From NCBI GenBank assembly GCA_946699065.1, contig CAMPDV010001439.1, positions 1 to 64,000 on the forward strand: a DNA stretch of 64,000 nt, read 5' to 3'. The notes beneath the pieces were generated by a model, which searched no databases, was not told the DNA's origin, and saw nothing but the letters and a program-made list of their open reading frames with translations. A program made the position numbers and the translations under genes. The stretch's first letter is position 1; every line of letters begins with the position of its first letter. This stretch comes from Loxodes magnus. Its lineage: Eukaryota; Ciliophora; Karyorelictea; Loxodida; Loxodidae. Positions 1-13,041 of this stretch are shown piece by piece.

Positions 1-274
1 CAACTGATAATAATTTTATAATATCTGGATCATATGACAACACTATAAAATATGGAATTTCTAAACAGAGGAGAGGTTAATATTATTACGAGGACATTAG
101 GGAGAAATTTACGAATTAATGCTGACTGGAGATATAAAAGGAGTAATATCATGAGGATAAGAGAAATAGATAAGAAAGTGAAATATTCAAAATTATTGCA
201 AGATCTTAAAGATGGTTAAGTATAAAAGAAGGTAAGTATATAATTTAAATATAAATAGGAGTGAATTTGAGTGA
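1..274 (+). pseudogene. 3' end of a WD40-repeat gene, frameshifted
   Basis: The window opens inside a WD40 propeller blade: bases 18-50 read IISGSYDNTIK, then the frame must shift by one base to continue WNFQTEER, a GH dipeptide and a last blade with ISWGQEKQIRKWN. This pattern (SGS-D-x-TIK-x-W-N then GH) matches the WD40 genes at 14.5, 34.9 and 47.2 kb. In the last blade two TGA codons sit where WD40 repeats carry Trp and two TAG/TAA codons read as Gln, and the frame ends with TGA at 272-274. One base is missing near position 50 relative to the expected AAA ATA TGG, so either the gene is broken or the base is a sequencing error. The 5' part lies outside the window. The repeat family is certain; partner and function are unknown. 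Confidence 0.75.
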
Positions 275-3200
275 ATTACAATATATATCTTCCATTCAAA
301 TAGTAATTTGTAGTTTTGAGAAAATAGTGGCGAATAAAAGCATCAAGAAAATGTCGAATATGAAGTAAGTTTGAGAATATGAATTTAAAAAACAAATTCA
401 TTGAAATTTAAATTAATACCTTAAAAGATATAATGCAATCTAAAATAATTTTAGCTTAGCAACAGTCAAATTTTTCATAATAAATAAAAAGCATAAACTT
501 TAAATTATTTTTACTTTGATTTTTTAACTATTAATTATTTGAGTATGGATATAAAATTTTGGTACTATAAAATTATTTAAAAAATTAAAAATAATATACT
601 AACTTTTATTATAAATTTTACTTTTAAAAAATTAAGAAATAATTCTGTTTTAATTTTTGTAAATTTATAATAAAACAATAAAAATATGGCTTGATTAAAA
701 AAAATTATGAATTTATGAAAATATAATATGCTAAAAGCTCTGGATTTTGGACTTCCAGAGATCAGTTAGTACAAACAACAATATCCTAAAGAGAAGTTAC
801 TTTACTATTAAAAATTTGAATAGAGAGTTATTAAAATTAAAAAAAACCTGATTAAATCTGTGATTCTTTTACAATTAAAGATTAAAGGAAGTAAACTAAA
901 TTTCTTGGAAGATTTTTAAAAGATAATTCTTTTGTTAAAAACAGTATATGATAGAAAATTCGAGAAGCTTGGCAAAATATCTAAAGAATTAAGTATTTAA
1001 AAATTCATAGAATAAAAACAAAAAAAATCTGAAAAATTACAGAATTTTATTAAATATAATAATTTTATTTCCAAAAATCTTAATATCTAGATAAAAAGTA
1101 AACAATTCTTTATATTAAAATGATTTTATTTTAATAAATTAAAAAAATGTAAGAGATATTTAATAATTATAAAAGAAAAATATTTTATTTTTATCTTTAC
1201 AATAATTTTGCACTTAGTCGTAAAGAGTTTAAAATTGTTCGTAATTTTATATTTTCCAATTCTAATTAGAGAAATTTTTTTAATCGTAAATTATAAAAGT
1301 ACAATCTTTTTCATTTTTTTTATTTAAATTACATTTTTTTATAAGATGCTTTATTTAAGAAAATTAATGAAATATGTTCTTATAAATGATTTTCTTTTTA
1401 ATTTAGCATTTTTAATTATAAATCTTTAATTTAATAATAAAAATAATATTTTATTTTACATTACTAATTAGATTTTTTAGTTTATTTTTGCATTATGCTT
1501 TCATTATTATTAATTTGAAAATAATTTAAAATTAATTTATAATTTTCAGACTTATGAATATAAACTATCTTGATATTATTTTTTAATATATTATAAATTA
1601 AGAAAATTATATAGACTAAAAAATTAAATTTTTATAATATGTGATAAAATGTAAAGAAATATTAATTTCTTTTGTATACTAGTTTTATTTTGAATAAAAC
1701 TCTTCCTTTATAGATATTAACATATTAAAACATAAACTAGTTACTTTTCTTGTATCTTTCTTACAGTATCATACATTTCTTAAAATATACTTAAAGCATT
1801 TAAATTCAAATAAATATTAGAATTATGATGAAAAATAGTAAAAATTATTATATTTTAAATTTATAATTTTCGTAATTTAAACTTTTTTCTTATTTGGGAA
1901 ATAAATAATTTTATTGTTTAAAATAAAGAAAATAATTTTATTTTCTTTTGTAAACTAATTTTTATGTATGAATAATATAAAATTTGAATTTTAAGTTGTT
2001 TTTAAGATTTGAACTTTAAAATATTGAAGTCATCAAATTATTTTATTTTATTTGCTGTAAATTTCAAAGTTTTTGCTCAATTTATTTAAATTAAAAACAT
2101 TTTTAATTGTTTTTTTTAATTAGTATTTAGTTTTTTTTAATAATTAACAAATCTGTATTAAATCTAAAAATTTAAGCATCAATAACCTAATAATTCTAAA
2201 TCACTATTACTTCTAAATATTTTTTCATTCATTCGATAAATTTTTTCCAATTATCCGTAGTTTATTAAAAACATTTCTATCAACATCTAATTATAAAAAT
2301 GCAAATTAAATCTTTAGCTATAATCCTATTATATTAAAAAATTTGGAATTTTAGTAAGATAGTAAGTAAAAATGATTAAAAAATAAACTATTAAATTAAT
2401 TTTAAATTTTATGATTAAAGATCTATATACGAGTTATTATTATTATATTATAAAAATACATAAGAAAATTTAGGATATCTATACATAATAATAGTTTAAA
2501 GAAAGTAAAATAAGTTATTTTCGAAAACCTTAAAAAGTTTAATTATTTCTTAATCGGTTGCAAATAAGAAAAATGGTAAAAATTTAATTAAAAATTAAAA
2601 AATTTATAGAATAAAAAAATCTTTAAAATTAAAGAATTTCATTAAATATAATATTTTTAATGCCAAAAATCTTAGTATTTTAGTTAAAAAAGTAAGCATT
2701 TCTTTATATTAAAATGATTTTACTTAAATAATTAAATTATTTAAAAAAAACTTCACTTTATAATGATAATAATTTATCTAATTTACAGTAATAAAAATAA
2801 TTAAAGCTAAAATTTAGTATAATTAGTCAAAATAAAAATAAAATTTAAACATTTAAAATTCTTAAGAAACTTCAATTTATTAATAATTTTTTTAATTAAT
2901 TTAGATGGAAAAATAAATATGTATAATTTAAAAAATATATAATTTTTAGATTATGAAATTTGAAAAGCATAACTATTAATCGTTATAATTTTAACGTGTC
3001 TTTTAATAATTCAACAATGATATATTACAAGGCATTTAACACAAATACAAATTTCTATGTAAAATTCATATTATAAAATTTAAATTCCACTTGCAATTTT
3101 TTGGATGCGTTCTCTTCAAGATATTAATTCTAATTAGGAATTACTTTAAGTTTATGAATTAATAAGAAAATACTTAATATTTTTGCTAATTCGATTTTGT

Positions 3201-6200
3201 TTATATGATAAAAAAACTAATGGAAAACTTGAGAAACTTTTACCAAAAATCTTGAAGTGAATCTGTATCATTTGCAGATAATTTCGAGACTTAAGGAAAA
3301 TTGATTTCTAAACTTAAACTTTAAACACAAAAAATTTGATTTATGTTTACACTACAATTTTATTGTAAAATAAGCAAAGGATAAAATCTAAATTATCGAG
3401 AAATAAACTATCTAAAGAAAAATTCGCAAAAGAGACTTCCTTAAAGAAAATATTTTTCTCTTTAAGATTAAAACTTAAATCTCTCAGGAATTGTCATTTT
3501 ACAATTAAGGTTGAATTATTCTATTTTCGTAGTACTTTTTATTAGTTGAATAAATTTATATTTAAATAGAAATTAAAATTAATTCTCTTTTAATATTCTT
3601 TGAAGAGTGCTTATATCTCTTTCTATTGATTATAAGAATTTAGTTACTTTTTTAGATTATTTAAATTCTAATTTTTAATTTGATTTTATATAGTACAATT
3701 GTTGATCATAGTTAATTAATTTTACAAGTATTTGCTTTATTATTATTTTGATATTTTTATAAAGATTATAATCTATTTATTAATCTTGCTCATTCATAAA
3801 AGTTTTAGTTTCTGTATAATGTTTAATTTTAAATAATGTCAGTAAATATATGAAACTTATTAGTTTAGATTTTTTACTTATGCTATATGCTTTAAATCTT
3901 AATCATCAAAAGATCTATTTTTTAATTCTAACAAAGTGCAGAATAAACTTAATGAAAAGCTAACTTTATTATTTAATTCTTATAAGCAACAAAAACTATC
4001 TATATTTATACTAATAAATATTTAACTAATGAAACTATACATTCTCTCCATTTAGTAAAGTATCTGTTTAAATAATAATTTTAAATAATTATAATTTATA
4101 GTAAACATACTATTTTAAACTATAAAAAGTGATTTAAATTATAAATTTATAGTAAGTAATTTAGACATAGCAAAGATATTCTAGATAATAGAATATTAAT
4201 AGATAATATATTAATATTTTCCTAATAAAATCATTATTTACTTAAGGAAAAATAGGTATTATTAGCATAAGAATAAAAATTTGGTAAATTTAAATAAGAT
4301 AAATAAATTAATAAAGTGGTAGTATACTTTTATTTAAGATTAAATTAAATCAAAATTAAAGATATTTTAACATCAAAATAAACTCTTAATTTGAAAATTG
4401 AAATAATTACTGATAAGTCATAGTAAACAGTCTTGCTAAGTTTTAGATATGAAACTTAATAATAGTATCGAAGTTAGAAAAATGTTTTAAATGTTCATAA
4501 AATTAATAATATCTTATGCCATTTAGATAATTCTCTTATCATAGTAAAGTATCATGTATTGATTCTCACTTATATAAAAATAATAAGAATATAAAAACTC
4601 ATAAAGAAGGATATTGCTTATAAATTAATTGAAAAACAAGTAAAATTTAGAATGCTTTGAAAGGACTATCTAGATAATTGAAAAACGAAAAACTTAAACC
4701 AATTAAGTTTTTTAATTGAAATCTTCGAAATATCCGGAAAAAACAATTGAAAATTAAAGGCAATAATTAAGTTTTAATTTGATATCAAGTTAAAGAAAGA
4801 AAAAATTGTTTCTATAATTTAAAAATAAAGAGAAAAATGAATTATCACTGAAGTTTCTTATTTAGAGATCATAAGGATGAAAAAGCCTTAAAAGTTTAAG
4901 AAGGGTTATTATAACTAAGATAATTCACTAATTAGCTGAAAGATTTATTAAGTGAATAAATTATTTTAATTAAAGGACTGATTGTTGATATAACTATGCT
5001 TGAATATCTTAAAGTTAAATTATAATTATTTATTATTTGATAAATCTTAATCCATTTAATGTGTTTATTTTAACTATATGCTTTTTAAGTAAAATATTAT
5101 ATTACATTGTTTATTATATGATAATTAAGTGAATATGTGAGAATACTATTATTTCTCTTTGTTATTATTATTTTACCTAAGATATTTTAAACTCTAATGT
5201 TAATAGCTTACTTTATAAAGTGTTAAATTAATTTTATAGACTTTAGTATATATTGTTTTGATAATTTCCTATTAAAACTAATTATCTAGGCCCAAAAAGT
5301 TATTCTTGATGCCTTAATTTAAGCCTGGCTTACTATTATATTGGTTAAACTTATGTAAGATGAATGGTAATAGAAAATAAATGAAAAGTAGGATAGATTG
5401 AGTATAATTATATGGTTTACTAATAATAACTGGAAGTATTATTATTATATCATACAATTACTTATTATAATCTCTAAAATTAATTTTAATTATTATATCC
5501 TTTTATAAACTGGATACTATTTCTATTTTTAATTCCTATATCATTTAACATTTGTAACAGCATTCTAAAATTATTTAGTTAAAAGTATTAGGGATTTCAA
5601 TAGCTCTAAGTTTCATTATAACTTAGATTATTAAAAAGAATATTCAATTACAAAGAAAATTTAAAAAAATGCTTAAGTATAAAATAAAAAGTCTGTAGGA
5701 GTATCATTATGTGCTTCTCTCAATCTTAGTATACTAAATAATCTCCTAAAATCCTTAAAAATATTAAATTCATACCTAGGAGGAAATAAATTTATGCTCT
5801 AAGAGAGATTCTTAATATGATTGTCTTGAGGTCTGTAGCTATGTTTACTTTATGCTTTAATGAAACTTACTCAAAGTTAATATAGTAACGTAAGGCAAGA
5901 CTTATAATGGAATATTTCTTGTACTAATGAGATTTCAATTATCTTTCCGAATTAAATTTATTTAGCAATAAATAAAAAATTAATGCTTATATCTAATCTA
6001 TTATATCCTTAATAGGTTATTTTCCTTTCTTATCTAGCAAAGTTTAAGGTTTTAAAGTATTGTAATTTAATAATAGTTTAAAAGTAATAAATTATAGAAG
6101 CTATTCTATTAATTTTAGCTTTAGTAAATGAGATTTATTTTATTTTTAGTTATTTAGTTTAAAAATAACTAAAAATAGATGAAAATATCTAGATTATGTA

Positions 6201-6540
6201 AAAGGGATATGTAATAAATTAAGTAGCAGTTAGTAAAATAGCAAAACTAGTTACTTTAATAGAGAATTATAGGGAACTTTCTCTTCACTAAATTATAATA
6301 AAGATTAATTTAGATTTGAATTATAAGTATGAAGCATATATTACATAATACATTTTATATCATTAATCATATTAATTATATATAAGTATAAACAGCAACA
6401 TTAGAGAATAATACTTTAATTTTAGCTAAAATAAAACATCATTATTGATGTTATAAAATTAAATTAATCAAACTAATTACAATTATAGTTACTATCATTT
6501 TACACTAATGCACCTAACATTAAATAAAAACTAAATAAAC
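275..6540. other. Long AT-rich stretch without a convincing gene
   Basis: Over 80% AT with many homopolymer runs. All frames look open because only TGA could stop them, so open frame length is not evidence. A stretch at about 4,580-4,860 reads as a protein-like K/L/I-rich frame (DIAYKLIEKQ..., later FEISGKNNW) but a second frame is equally plausible and no motif is seen. A small stem-loop (CTCTGGA/TTCCAGAG) lies near 737-760. Nothing else can be supported. Confidence 0.5.
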
Positions 6541-7588
6541 CAACAAATTAAAAAGGAAAGTCGATAAAAATAGCAAAAGAACTAAACCGCAAATTAAGAT
6601 TATATGTTAAGATATAAGAAATTGGCTTTTTTATTAAAAGGCAATTATAAAATCCTGACGGAATGATAAATTTATATTGCCGTTCATGAAACCTTAACTT
6701 CAATTATGAATAACCAATTAGGATGCTTAGCTTGTATTAGATATTAATAATGTACTAAAGTATAAAATAAAAACATGACAAAAAGTAAAATAAAAATAAT
6801 GGATTGTAAAGGATTTTGGAAATAGATATTTATTAAAACTCTTATAACGTAGAATAGTAAATTAAAATATATTTGAATTAATCCTTTTTTGAGAAATATA
6901 AAATTTTAGAAATACTAAGAAGTTTGGAAAGTAGAATAATTTGCAAATGTTCTCATTAAATGAAAAACTAAGTCGAGATAAATAACGAAAACTTAAATTT
7001 AATAAAAATTAATCTAATCTAATATCTAATAATATTTATTAATTTGAAAGATATAAGAAATAAGCATTACTTTTCGAAGATGAATTATGAGATTTTTTAC
7101 ATATGACTAAAGCAAACTTTTCTCCGAATCATTTATTTGAGAGTAGCAGCAAAGAATTTAAAAAATATAACTTGTTATGAATTGATTCTATTATTTAGTA
7201 TAGAAAAAAAAGTAATTACTATAAGAACTAAAATTAAAAAAATAATAATCTAATAAGTTACTTTTTTAGATTCTAAAAGTATAAACAAAAATCTTTTACC
7301 TAAAATTGCTAAAATTAACTCATTTTTATATAAACCTGTGACATTTAGAAGATACTGACTGCATATTTAAAAGAAATAATTCTACGGAAAGTTACAATGA
7401 ATATGCGTTTTAAATATTTAATACATAATTAATAAGCAATAAGCATTATCCAACAAAATTAGCTTATAAATTCAGAAAAAAGACTAGAAAATGAAAAATA
7501 AAAAATAAAGTTAAACTTAAAATATTAGAAATTTTAGATATTCAACTATAAATAAATTAAAAGTTAGCTATTTAATTTATTTAATTCT

Positions 7589-8701
7589 GAAAAGCAAAAT
7601 ATCTAATACATACTTCTTCCTTTAGGATCAACTGGAATAGGAAAATTTAAACTATTAAAAATATTTAACAATATGATACTACTAATTAAGTAAAATCCTG
7701 GAAATTATAAGAAATTGGCATAATTCCTAAACATAATAACACTTTATTAATTACATAATTTACCAGCTTTTAGTAATTGATTAACTCTTTCAAAATAAAA
7801 ATAAAGAAAGAGTGAAAATAATTAAAATGGGATAGATTATTAATTGTGGACTAAATAAATATGCTAGTATCATATATTTGAAAATTTATAGATATAAGAT
7901 TAAAAGAAATTGCTAATAAATAGGTACCAATTGGAAATTATAATATAATATATGTTGGTGCCTTAGGATGCATACTACCAATAAATGAAATTTATTATAT
8001 TGATTTAAAACAGTTAAAGATTGTTCAGATTTAATAGTTGGATTGTTATGTTCCAATTTAATAAATATAATAATTTACTTACGATAAGAAATAAGGTAAT
8101 AAATTAAGAATTTTATTAGTTCATATGATTGCTGGAAAACTAGAAATTAACGGAGATTCATTCGTTAATAAACGCATTGATAGAAAATCTTAGATCTATT
8201 ATCAGCAATACATTAAGTAAAATAAATTTGAATGGAGTTTGATTAAATAACTTTTGATGCGAAAGATGATTGTATATGGTTCCAAAATATCAGCAAAGAT
8301 AAATGAAATCATAAAGTAAGTTAGATTATGCATAACGTACTTTTAGACATTCATATCTTTCTTGTATTTTTAAATATTTAATCTTATAAATGAATCTATA
8401 TATAAATTAATATTCTAGTCTACCACTCTAGCAATTAAAAAACAGGCTTCTCATTTTAGTCTATAAAGCTAAATTTCTAGCTTTTATTATTATTGCAGTT
8501 TAATGTATTTATTTAAAGATATTCCTTCAAGAAAGATCTACTTTTTGAGCTACTTAAATCTATTTTTTAAATAAAATTAGGTTTTTTTCTTACTTTTATA
8601 TAATAAAAAATAAAGACATTGAAGATTGTAGCATATTGGCTTAATTTACTTATGATTTCATCTGTAAGAAAAATAAATAAAAATAGAAATTAAATTTTTG
8701 A
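7589..8701 (+). pseudogene. PIF1/Helitron-type DNA helicase, degenerate
   Basis: Ordered superfamily 1B helicase motifs are recognisable. Walker A is GSTGIGKF (7625-7648; family GxxGxGKS/T). A motif Ia-like stretch LAQFLNIITLYQLHNLP aligns with the PIF1 pattern A-x-N-I-x-G-x-T-I-H-S-x-x-x-L-P. Walker B/motif II is LLIVDQINM (7837-7863; family LIIDEISM), and motif III is IIYVGALGCILP (family ILVGDxxQLPP). Downstream, AGKLEINGDSFVNKRI (about 8131-8178) resembles the segment G-x-L-x-x-x-D-x-x-x-L-N-x-R. Walker A lacks the Ser/Thr, DE of motif II is DQ, and GD of motif III is GA, so ATPase activity is doubtful. The frame changes between Walker A and B. A GTAAGT..TTTTAG 31-nt intron fits near 8314-8344. 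The terminal TGA (8699-8701) lies 15 bp before the next ATG. Protein-like sequence continues upstream to about 6.55 kb in several frames and may be the N-terminal part. Helitron origin is possible but unproven. Confidence 0.6.
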
Positions 8702-8716
8702 TTTTATCTTTGAACT

Positions 8717-9834
8717 ATGCTTATAGCAGATGTTGAGGCTTTTCTAAAAATTGGATGAGAGAATAAAAAGCTTCAAATGTAAATTTACTAACAGATATAA
8801 GAGTCTTTCGTGGAACTGTAAGCGGGTCTGAATTTTATACCAAAACGAGAAGAAAAACCAAAGGTTTCTTGGTATAATGAAGAGACAGGATAAACATGTT
8901 AGCAAGATTAAACTCAAAAAGAAGTAGCAATCGATGAAAAAATTTGTGCTCCATAGAGAATAAAACTGTAAGAGTAAACCAAAGAAAACCATTAAGTTTT
9001 GCAGTAAAAAAGCTTTTAAAGCAAAATATTATAATCCACATTAATTCAGAAAAGATTGACAATAAATAGAGTGAAGCCAAATAAGTTAGCAACAGCTAAT
9101 AGAATGAATAGCGACATTATAAATATAGATAGAAAGATATAGAAGAAATGAACATCCTTTTGAGTAAAAGCAGAGAAAGTAAGCGGGCATTTTTTACATA
9201 ACTTCTAGAAGGTAATTGAAACTAACTCTGATTATTTAGAAGAGTATAAAAAATTACGGAATAACACTGAGCTTAAACAATTGTGCATATACAAGATATG
9301 AAGGAATAGGCAGAGATAGGTAAAATTTACTATTTTAACTACATTCTTTTAGTGATAGTAATTATTTTGGTATTAGCTGGTCTAATATATGGCTTATATT
9401 AATTAATTAAGTTTATAACTAATATAAGAAGCTTAATAGCAAATAATAAATCTTTGTTTTCTATTATTATTTTGACTTATTTAAGTTTAGCTAATTATTA
9501 CTTTTAACAAAATGTTTTAATACCTTCTCTATATTATATTAAACAAACACTATCAAGTTTATAATTATCAAATAAATGCTATTCGATACTTATTAGTAAA
9601 TAAGTATTAGAAACCCTCAAAATGGAATTGATATTTTAGCTTTATTCCTAGTTATATTATTTCTTAAGAATCTTACTAATCTTCACTTTTAATCTAACAT
9701 ATTATAATTATAAAGTCGTACAATATTATTCAAGTCTGTTTGCTAATAGCCTATGGATAAAAGAAATAATCATTTAAGGCTCTTTAGAATTTTCCACCTA
9801 TTGGGTAAATCTTTTGCGAAAATTCCAATATTGA
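8717..9834 (+). CDS. Coiled-coil protein with probable C-terminal membrane segment, unknown
   Basis: From ATG 8717 the frame reads MLIADVEAFLKIGWENKK and continues for about 190 codons with charged, Gln-rich helical sequence and well-used GC-containing codons through LEEYKKLRNNTELKQL near 9,281. Shortly after, in another frame, comes a strongly hydrophobic segment YILLVIVIILVLAGLIYGLY (about 9,337-9,396), a good transmembrane helix. No GT..AG interval of the right phase joins the two, so either a frameshift or an unrecognised intron separates them. The first TGA in the membrane frame is at 9,832. The architecture (soluble coiled coil plus membrane anchor) resembles SNARE-type proteins, but no SNARE layer residues are clear and no function is assigned. 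The N-terminal start is convincing because it follows the upstream TGA by 15 bp; the 3' end is uncertain. Confidence 0.5.
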
Positions 9835-10493
9835 TAGAATTTGTATTCCAGGAATTTGTTTGAAGGATAAAATTTTGTATTAGTTTTTTTAAAAAAGTCT
9901 TTAGCCTTTTTAGCATTATATTGTTTAATAACCAAAAATATAATAAATTAAGCATATTAACTATTTCCACTATAAAATTAAAAGTTCTACAATAGTATAT
10001 AGATGTGCTATTACTAAGATACATGGTTAATAATTATTTAAATGTTATAAGTATATCTCTTATAGTCTTTACATTAAAGCACTAAATATATAATACTAAT
10101 AAGCTGCTTTGTTAAAATAAAGGGTTGCTAATAGTCTTAGTAACTGTAATATAATAATGCTAGGCTATTAAAATTAGGATATAGTGATTAGTTAATTAAG
10201 CTAGGTTGTTAATCTTATATCCTTGCTACTTTAATATCTAATTATTTGTCTATTTAGGTTAAAATAAGTTGCTATTAAAATAACAAGCTTTTACTTCTTT
10301 TAAATATATTAAGGTTTACCATTATTTGTAGTTATAGTGAGTGAGGTGTAATTAGCTTACTACGTTTGAATACCAATCAGTTTAATAGATTCAAGATAGT
10401 GAGATCTAATAAAAACCTTAGTCTAGTCTAGTAATATGTGAAGCTTAAAAACTTACTTGAAGTTGTTTATTGGCAATTCCTTTAGATCTTTAT
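9835..10493. other. Intergenic or uncertain coding stretch
   Basis: TGA is scarce in the forward frame that continues the preceding membrane segment (next at about 10,339), and 9,770-10,020 is slightly richer in GC than typical spacer. A minus-strand frame is open over the same part. Neither shows a motif, so no gene is called. Confidence 0.3.
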
Positions 10494-11971
10494 ATGGTGA
10501 ATAAAGGAACATTAAAGAAAAGTCAGCAAGATGAAAATTTAATTCTATTCTAATAAGAAACAGTGATCTAAAAGACAGAGTCAGATATCAATTTCTATAG
10601 TCCAAATTTTAGTAAAAAGTAGAGAATGTTGAATGAAGCAAATAATAGACACTAAGAATGAGCTTAAAATTAAGATAAAGCGAGGTATTTGGACAATCTT
10701 ATATTTGTCATTAATTGCTTGACTGGTTTTGTCTATGAATTCATCTAAGAAATATTTAAAAGCCTCAAATACTTCCAAACGAGAGATTCTTATTAGTGAT
10801 GTTAATTTCTCTAAGGATTGCTAAAAATTTTGAACTCTTTGATGAAGGCTGCGGAGAACATTCAATTGCTGTCTGATTTCTACTTAACTTCATTGCTAGA
10901 ATTGCGATATTTTTGTAGTTAGAAATGCTTGATAAACAGAAAAATATATAGAAGACTAATCAAGCTTTGGAAGTTTTTTCGCTATATTTTGATATATATA
11001 ATATTAAGCCTGATACCCGAATAAAATCAAAGAAACAGAAAAAGACGAAATACCAAAAACAAAACATTCCCAGTATGAAACTTAATCTTTAAAATAAAGT
11101 CACATCTTCAAAGATAGAAACGAAATAGACGGTTAGCTTTTAATCCAGACCTCGTTGGATATAAACGGGTAGATTTGAAAGAAACTAAATATAGTTTAAA
11201 GATTATCTGATAAAACCATCAGAGGTTTAGAAGAATGTTTACTATGAAAGAATAGTTTGAACTAAAGGAATTAAAAAAAGAAAAAAGTATAGGAATATCC
11301 CATCAACGATAGATATTTAAAATTAAAGAATCTCAATGAGTCTCCTATTACTTTTAACATGTTGAATATAACTGCCAAGTAAAGTTGACTAGTAAAAAAT
11401 TTTTAAACTCCCTGCCTTCAATTTTTTAAATTGCAAGTTTAGTCTCAGAGCTGCGCTACAATGAGGAGTTTAATCTAGCAGTAAAAAGATAATAAGCAAC
11501 TTTCTTTGAAAGGGAAGAAAAAAGCAAAAAAATAATCAATTTAAGCTATAAGATTTAAGGATTAAGGAACATTAATATAATTTACTTACCTAATAAGTGG
11601 AATCTGGAGCTTAAAACAAAAAACATTTGATAGATTTATTTTAAAGCTTTTCGTAAAAGAAAATAGACAACTTCATATGATTCTTTTTTAGAAGATTTAC
11701 AATATTGAAGCTAAGAAGTAGATTTAACTTCAAAGTAGCTGTTTGCTTATATGAATCAATTAAGATAGTTTAGTTGCTGGTTTAGTTTCTTTCAGTTTAT
11801 CTTCTTAAAATTTATGTTAAAGAAAGACAAACTAAGTGTAAGAGCGAGGAACTACATATCAATGAGCAGTAAATTGAAACGATTAGAGAAGAAAGCAAGT
11901 TCAAACTGACCAAAAAACAACTTCAAAGTACTAGCCTCAGAGTTAATAAATCCATTAAAGTATTTAATTGA
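10494..11971 (+). CDS. Unknown intron-containing protein, about 464 aa
   Basis: Start MVNKGTLKKSQQDEN at 10494 and terminal TGA at 11969-11971. Three short GT..AG introns restore one continuous frame: 10871-10899 (29 nt), 11225-11250 (26 nt) and one near 11,795-11,830 (28 nt, or 16 nt with nearly the same product). With 29+26+28 nt removed the length is exactly 465 codons. The N-terminal third has hydrophobic helices (YLDNLIFVINCLTGFVYEF; LLIAIFLQLEMLDKQ), the middle is Lys/Gln-rich (KSKKQKKTKYQKQ), and the end is a charged helix closing with VNKSIKVFN. No family was recognised. Its last 26 codons are the left edge of segmental copy A; the same codons, detached from the gene, lie at 44,478-44,555. 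TAA/TAG as Gln is needed throughout. Confidence 0.6.
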
Positions 11972-12213
11972 TTATTTATTGGAGCATTACTAGTTAAATT
12001 AATATATTATTAAGATTACTAGACTCAGTATCTTTAATTAAAGATAGCCTAATTCTGTATAATACTTCTTATTTATGTATCTTAATAAACTAACAAGATA
12101 CATTAAACCTTTAAATATACTATATATTTCATTCTAAGCTTTTATTTACAAGAAATTTGCTAATAAGTATATTAAACTAATTTAAAAATAAAATCTAGCT
12201 TTAATGCTTTTTT

Positions 12214-13041
12214 ATGGTAGTTAATGTTTTAGGTTTATTTTAGCTTAAAGATATAAGGAAAATCAAAATAGAGTAGTATGATCTAATTAAGAAAAGGGAA
12301 GTTAAGCAGATAGATCTATAAAGGATTAAACTGATAATGCTTTCAAGAGACTAAAGTATGAATGCTTTTGTAGTTTTGGGATTTAAATTTATGCCTATTG
12401 AATAGTGTAGTGAATGAAGCAGCAAATTCAATCTAAGATATTGCAAAGTTGGAGAAAAAGACAGCAATTTTTATATTCCTAAGAGAATAAAAAATAAACG
12501 TAACTGAAAATTTTTGATTTAAGATAATCAAGAAATTGAAAAACTTAAAGAGTGTGTAAAATTATGCTACTTTGAGAATTTAGATATCGAGCTATTGCAT
12601 GAATATTTCAATCTAAATTTTATAAAAGCCATTGAATATTCTAGTTCTAGAAGGATTTACATTTTTTTGTTTTTTCAAAAGGACAATTCTTAGATTTATA
12701 AGTTCAAAGTAGACATTTTGGCAATCACTTTGGACATGTACTTTTCTCATTTAATCACAGCTTTTTTATTTAAGGCTTTGATTAATTAAATTTTAGTGAC
12801 TTCTTTTTTTTCTATTTAGAAGCACTGGAATTCTATAATATTTATTCTTCTATAAAACTTTTGTTATTCTATTTTTCTTAAGAAGCACTTGTTAAACCAT
12901 GCTCAATATCCAATTTGTAACTACTTGCAAACTTAAATATTTTTTAAATATCAAACATGCCTTTTGGTTGCAATTGATTATTTTAATTTATTCAGAAAAA
13001 AATTAAAGTTTAGCAGCTATTTCATTCTAGATAGCAAATGA
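12214..13041 (+). CDS. Unknown protein with hydrophobic C-terminal half, about 275 aa
   Basis: ATG 12214 (MVVNVLGLFQLKDIRK) opens a frame to TGA 13039-13041. The first half is charged (KIKIEQYDLIKKREVKQIDL; later DNQEIEKLKECVKLCYFENLDIELLHEYF). The second half is hydrophobic and aromatic (HLITAFLFKALINQILVTSFF and following), suggesting two to four membrane helices. Two internal TGA codons are read as Trp. A 24-nt GTGACT..TTTAG interval near 12,798-12,821 could be an intron; it is a multiple of three, so the frame cannot decide. The first in-frame TGA in a hydrophilic context (LDSK-stop) was taken as the terminator; without it the frame would run to about 13,519. The copy in B is broken (44,797-45,722). 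No family recognised. Confidence 0.55.

Noticed and set aside
8744..9092. Two overlapping minus-strand hydrophobic ORFs
   Set aside because: They lie opposite the coiled-coil gene starting at 8,717, whose forward frame has better codon variety and a well-placed start.
9298..10340. A long multi-pass membrane protein continuing from the 9.3-kb helix
   Set aside because: TGA is scarce simply because G is rare; beyond about 9.8 kb the composition is that of spacer and no motif supports coding, so only the first helix is reported.
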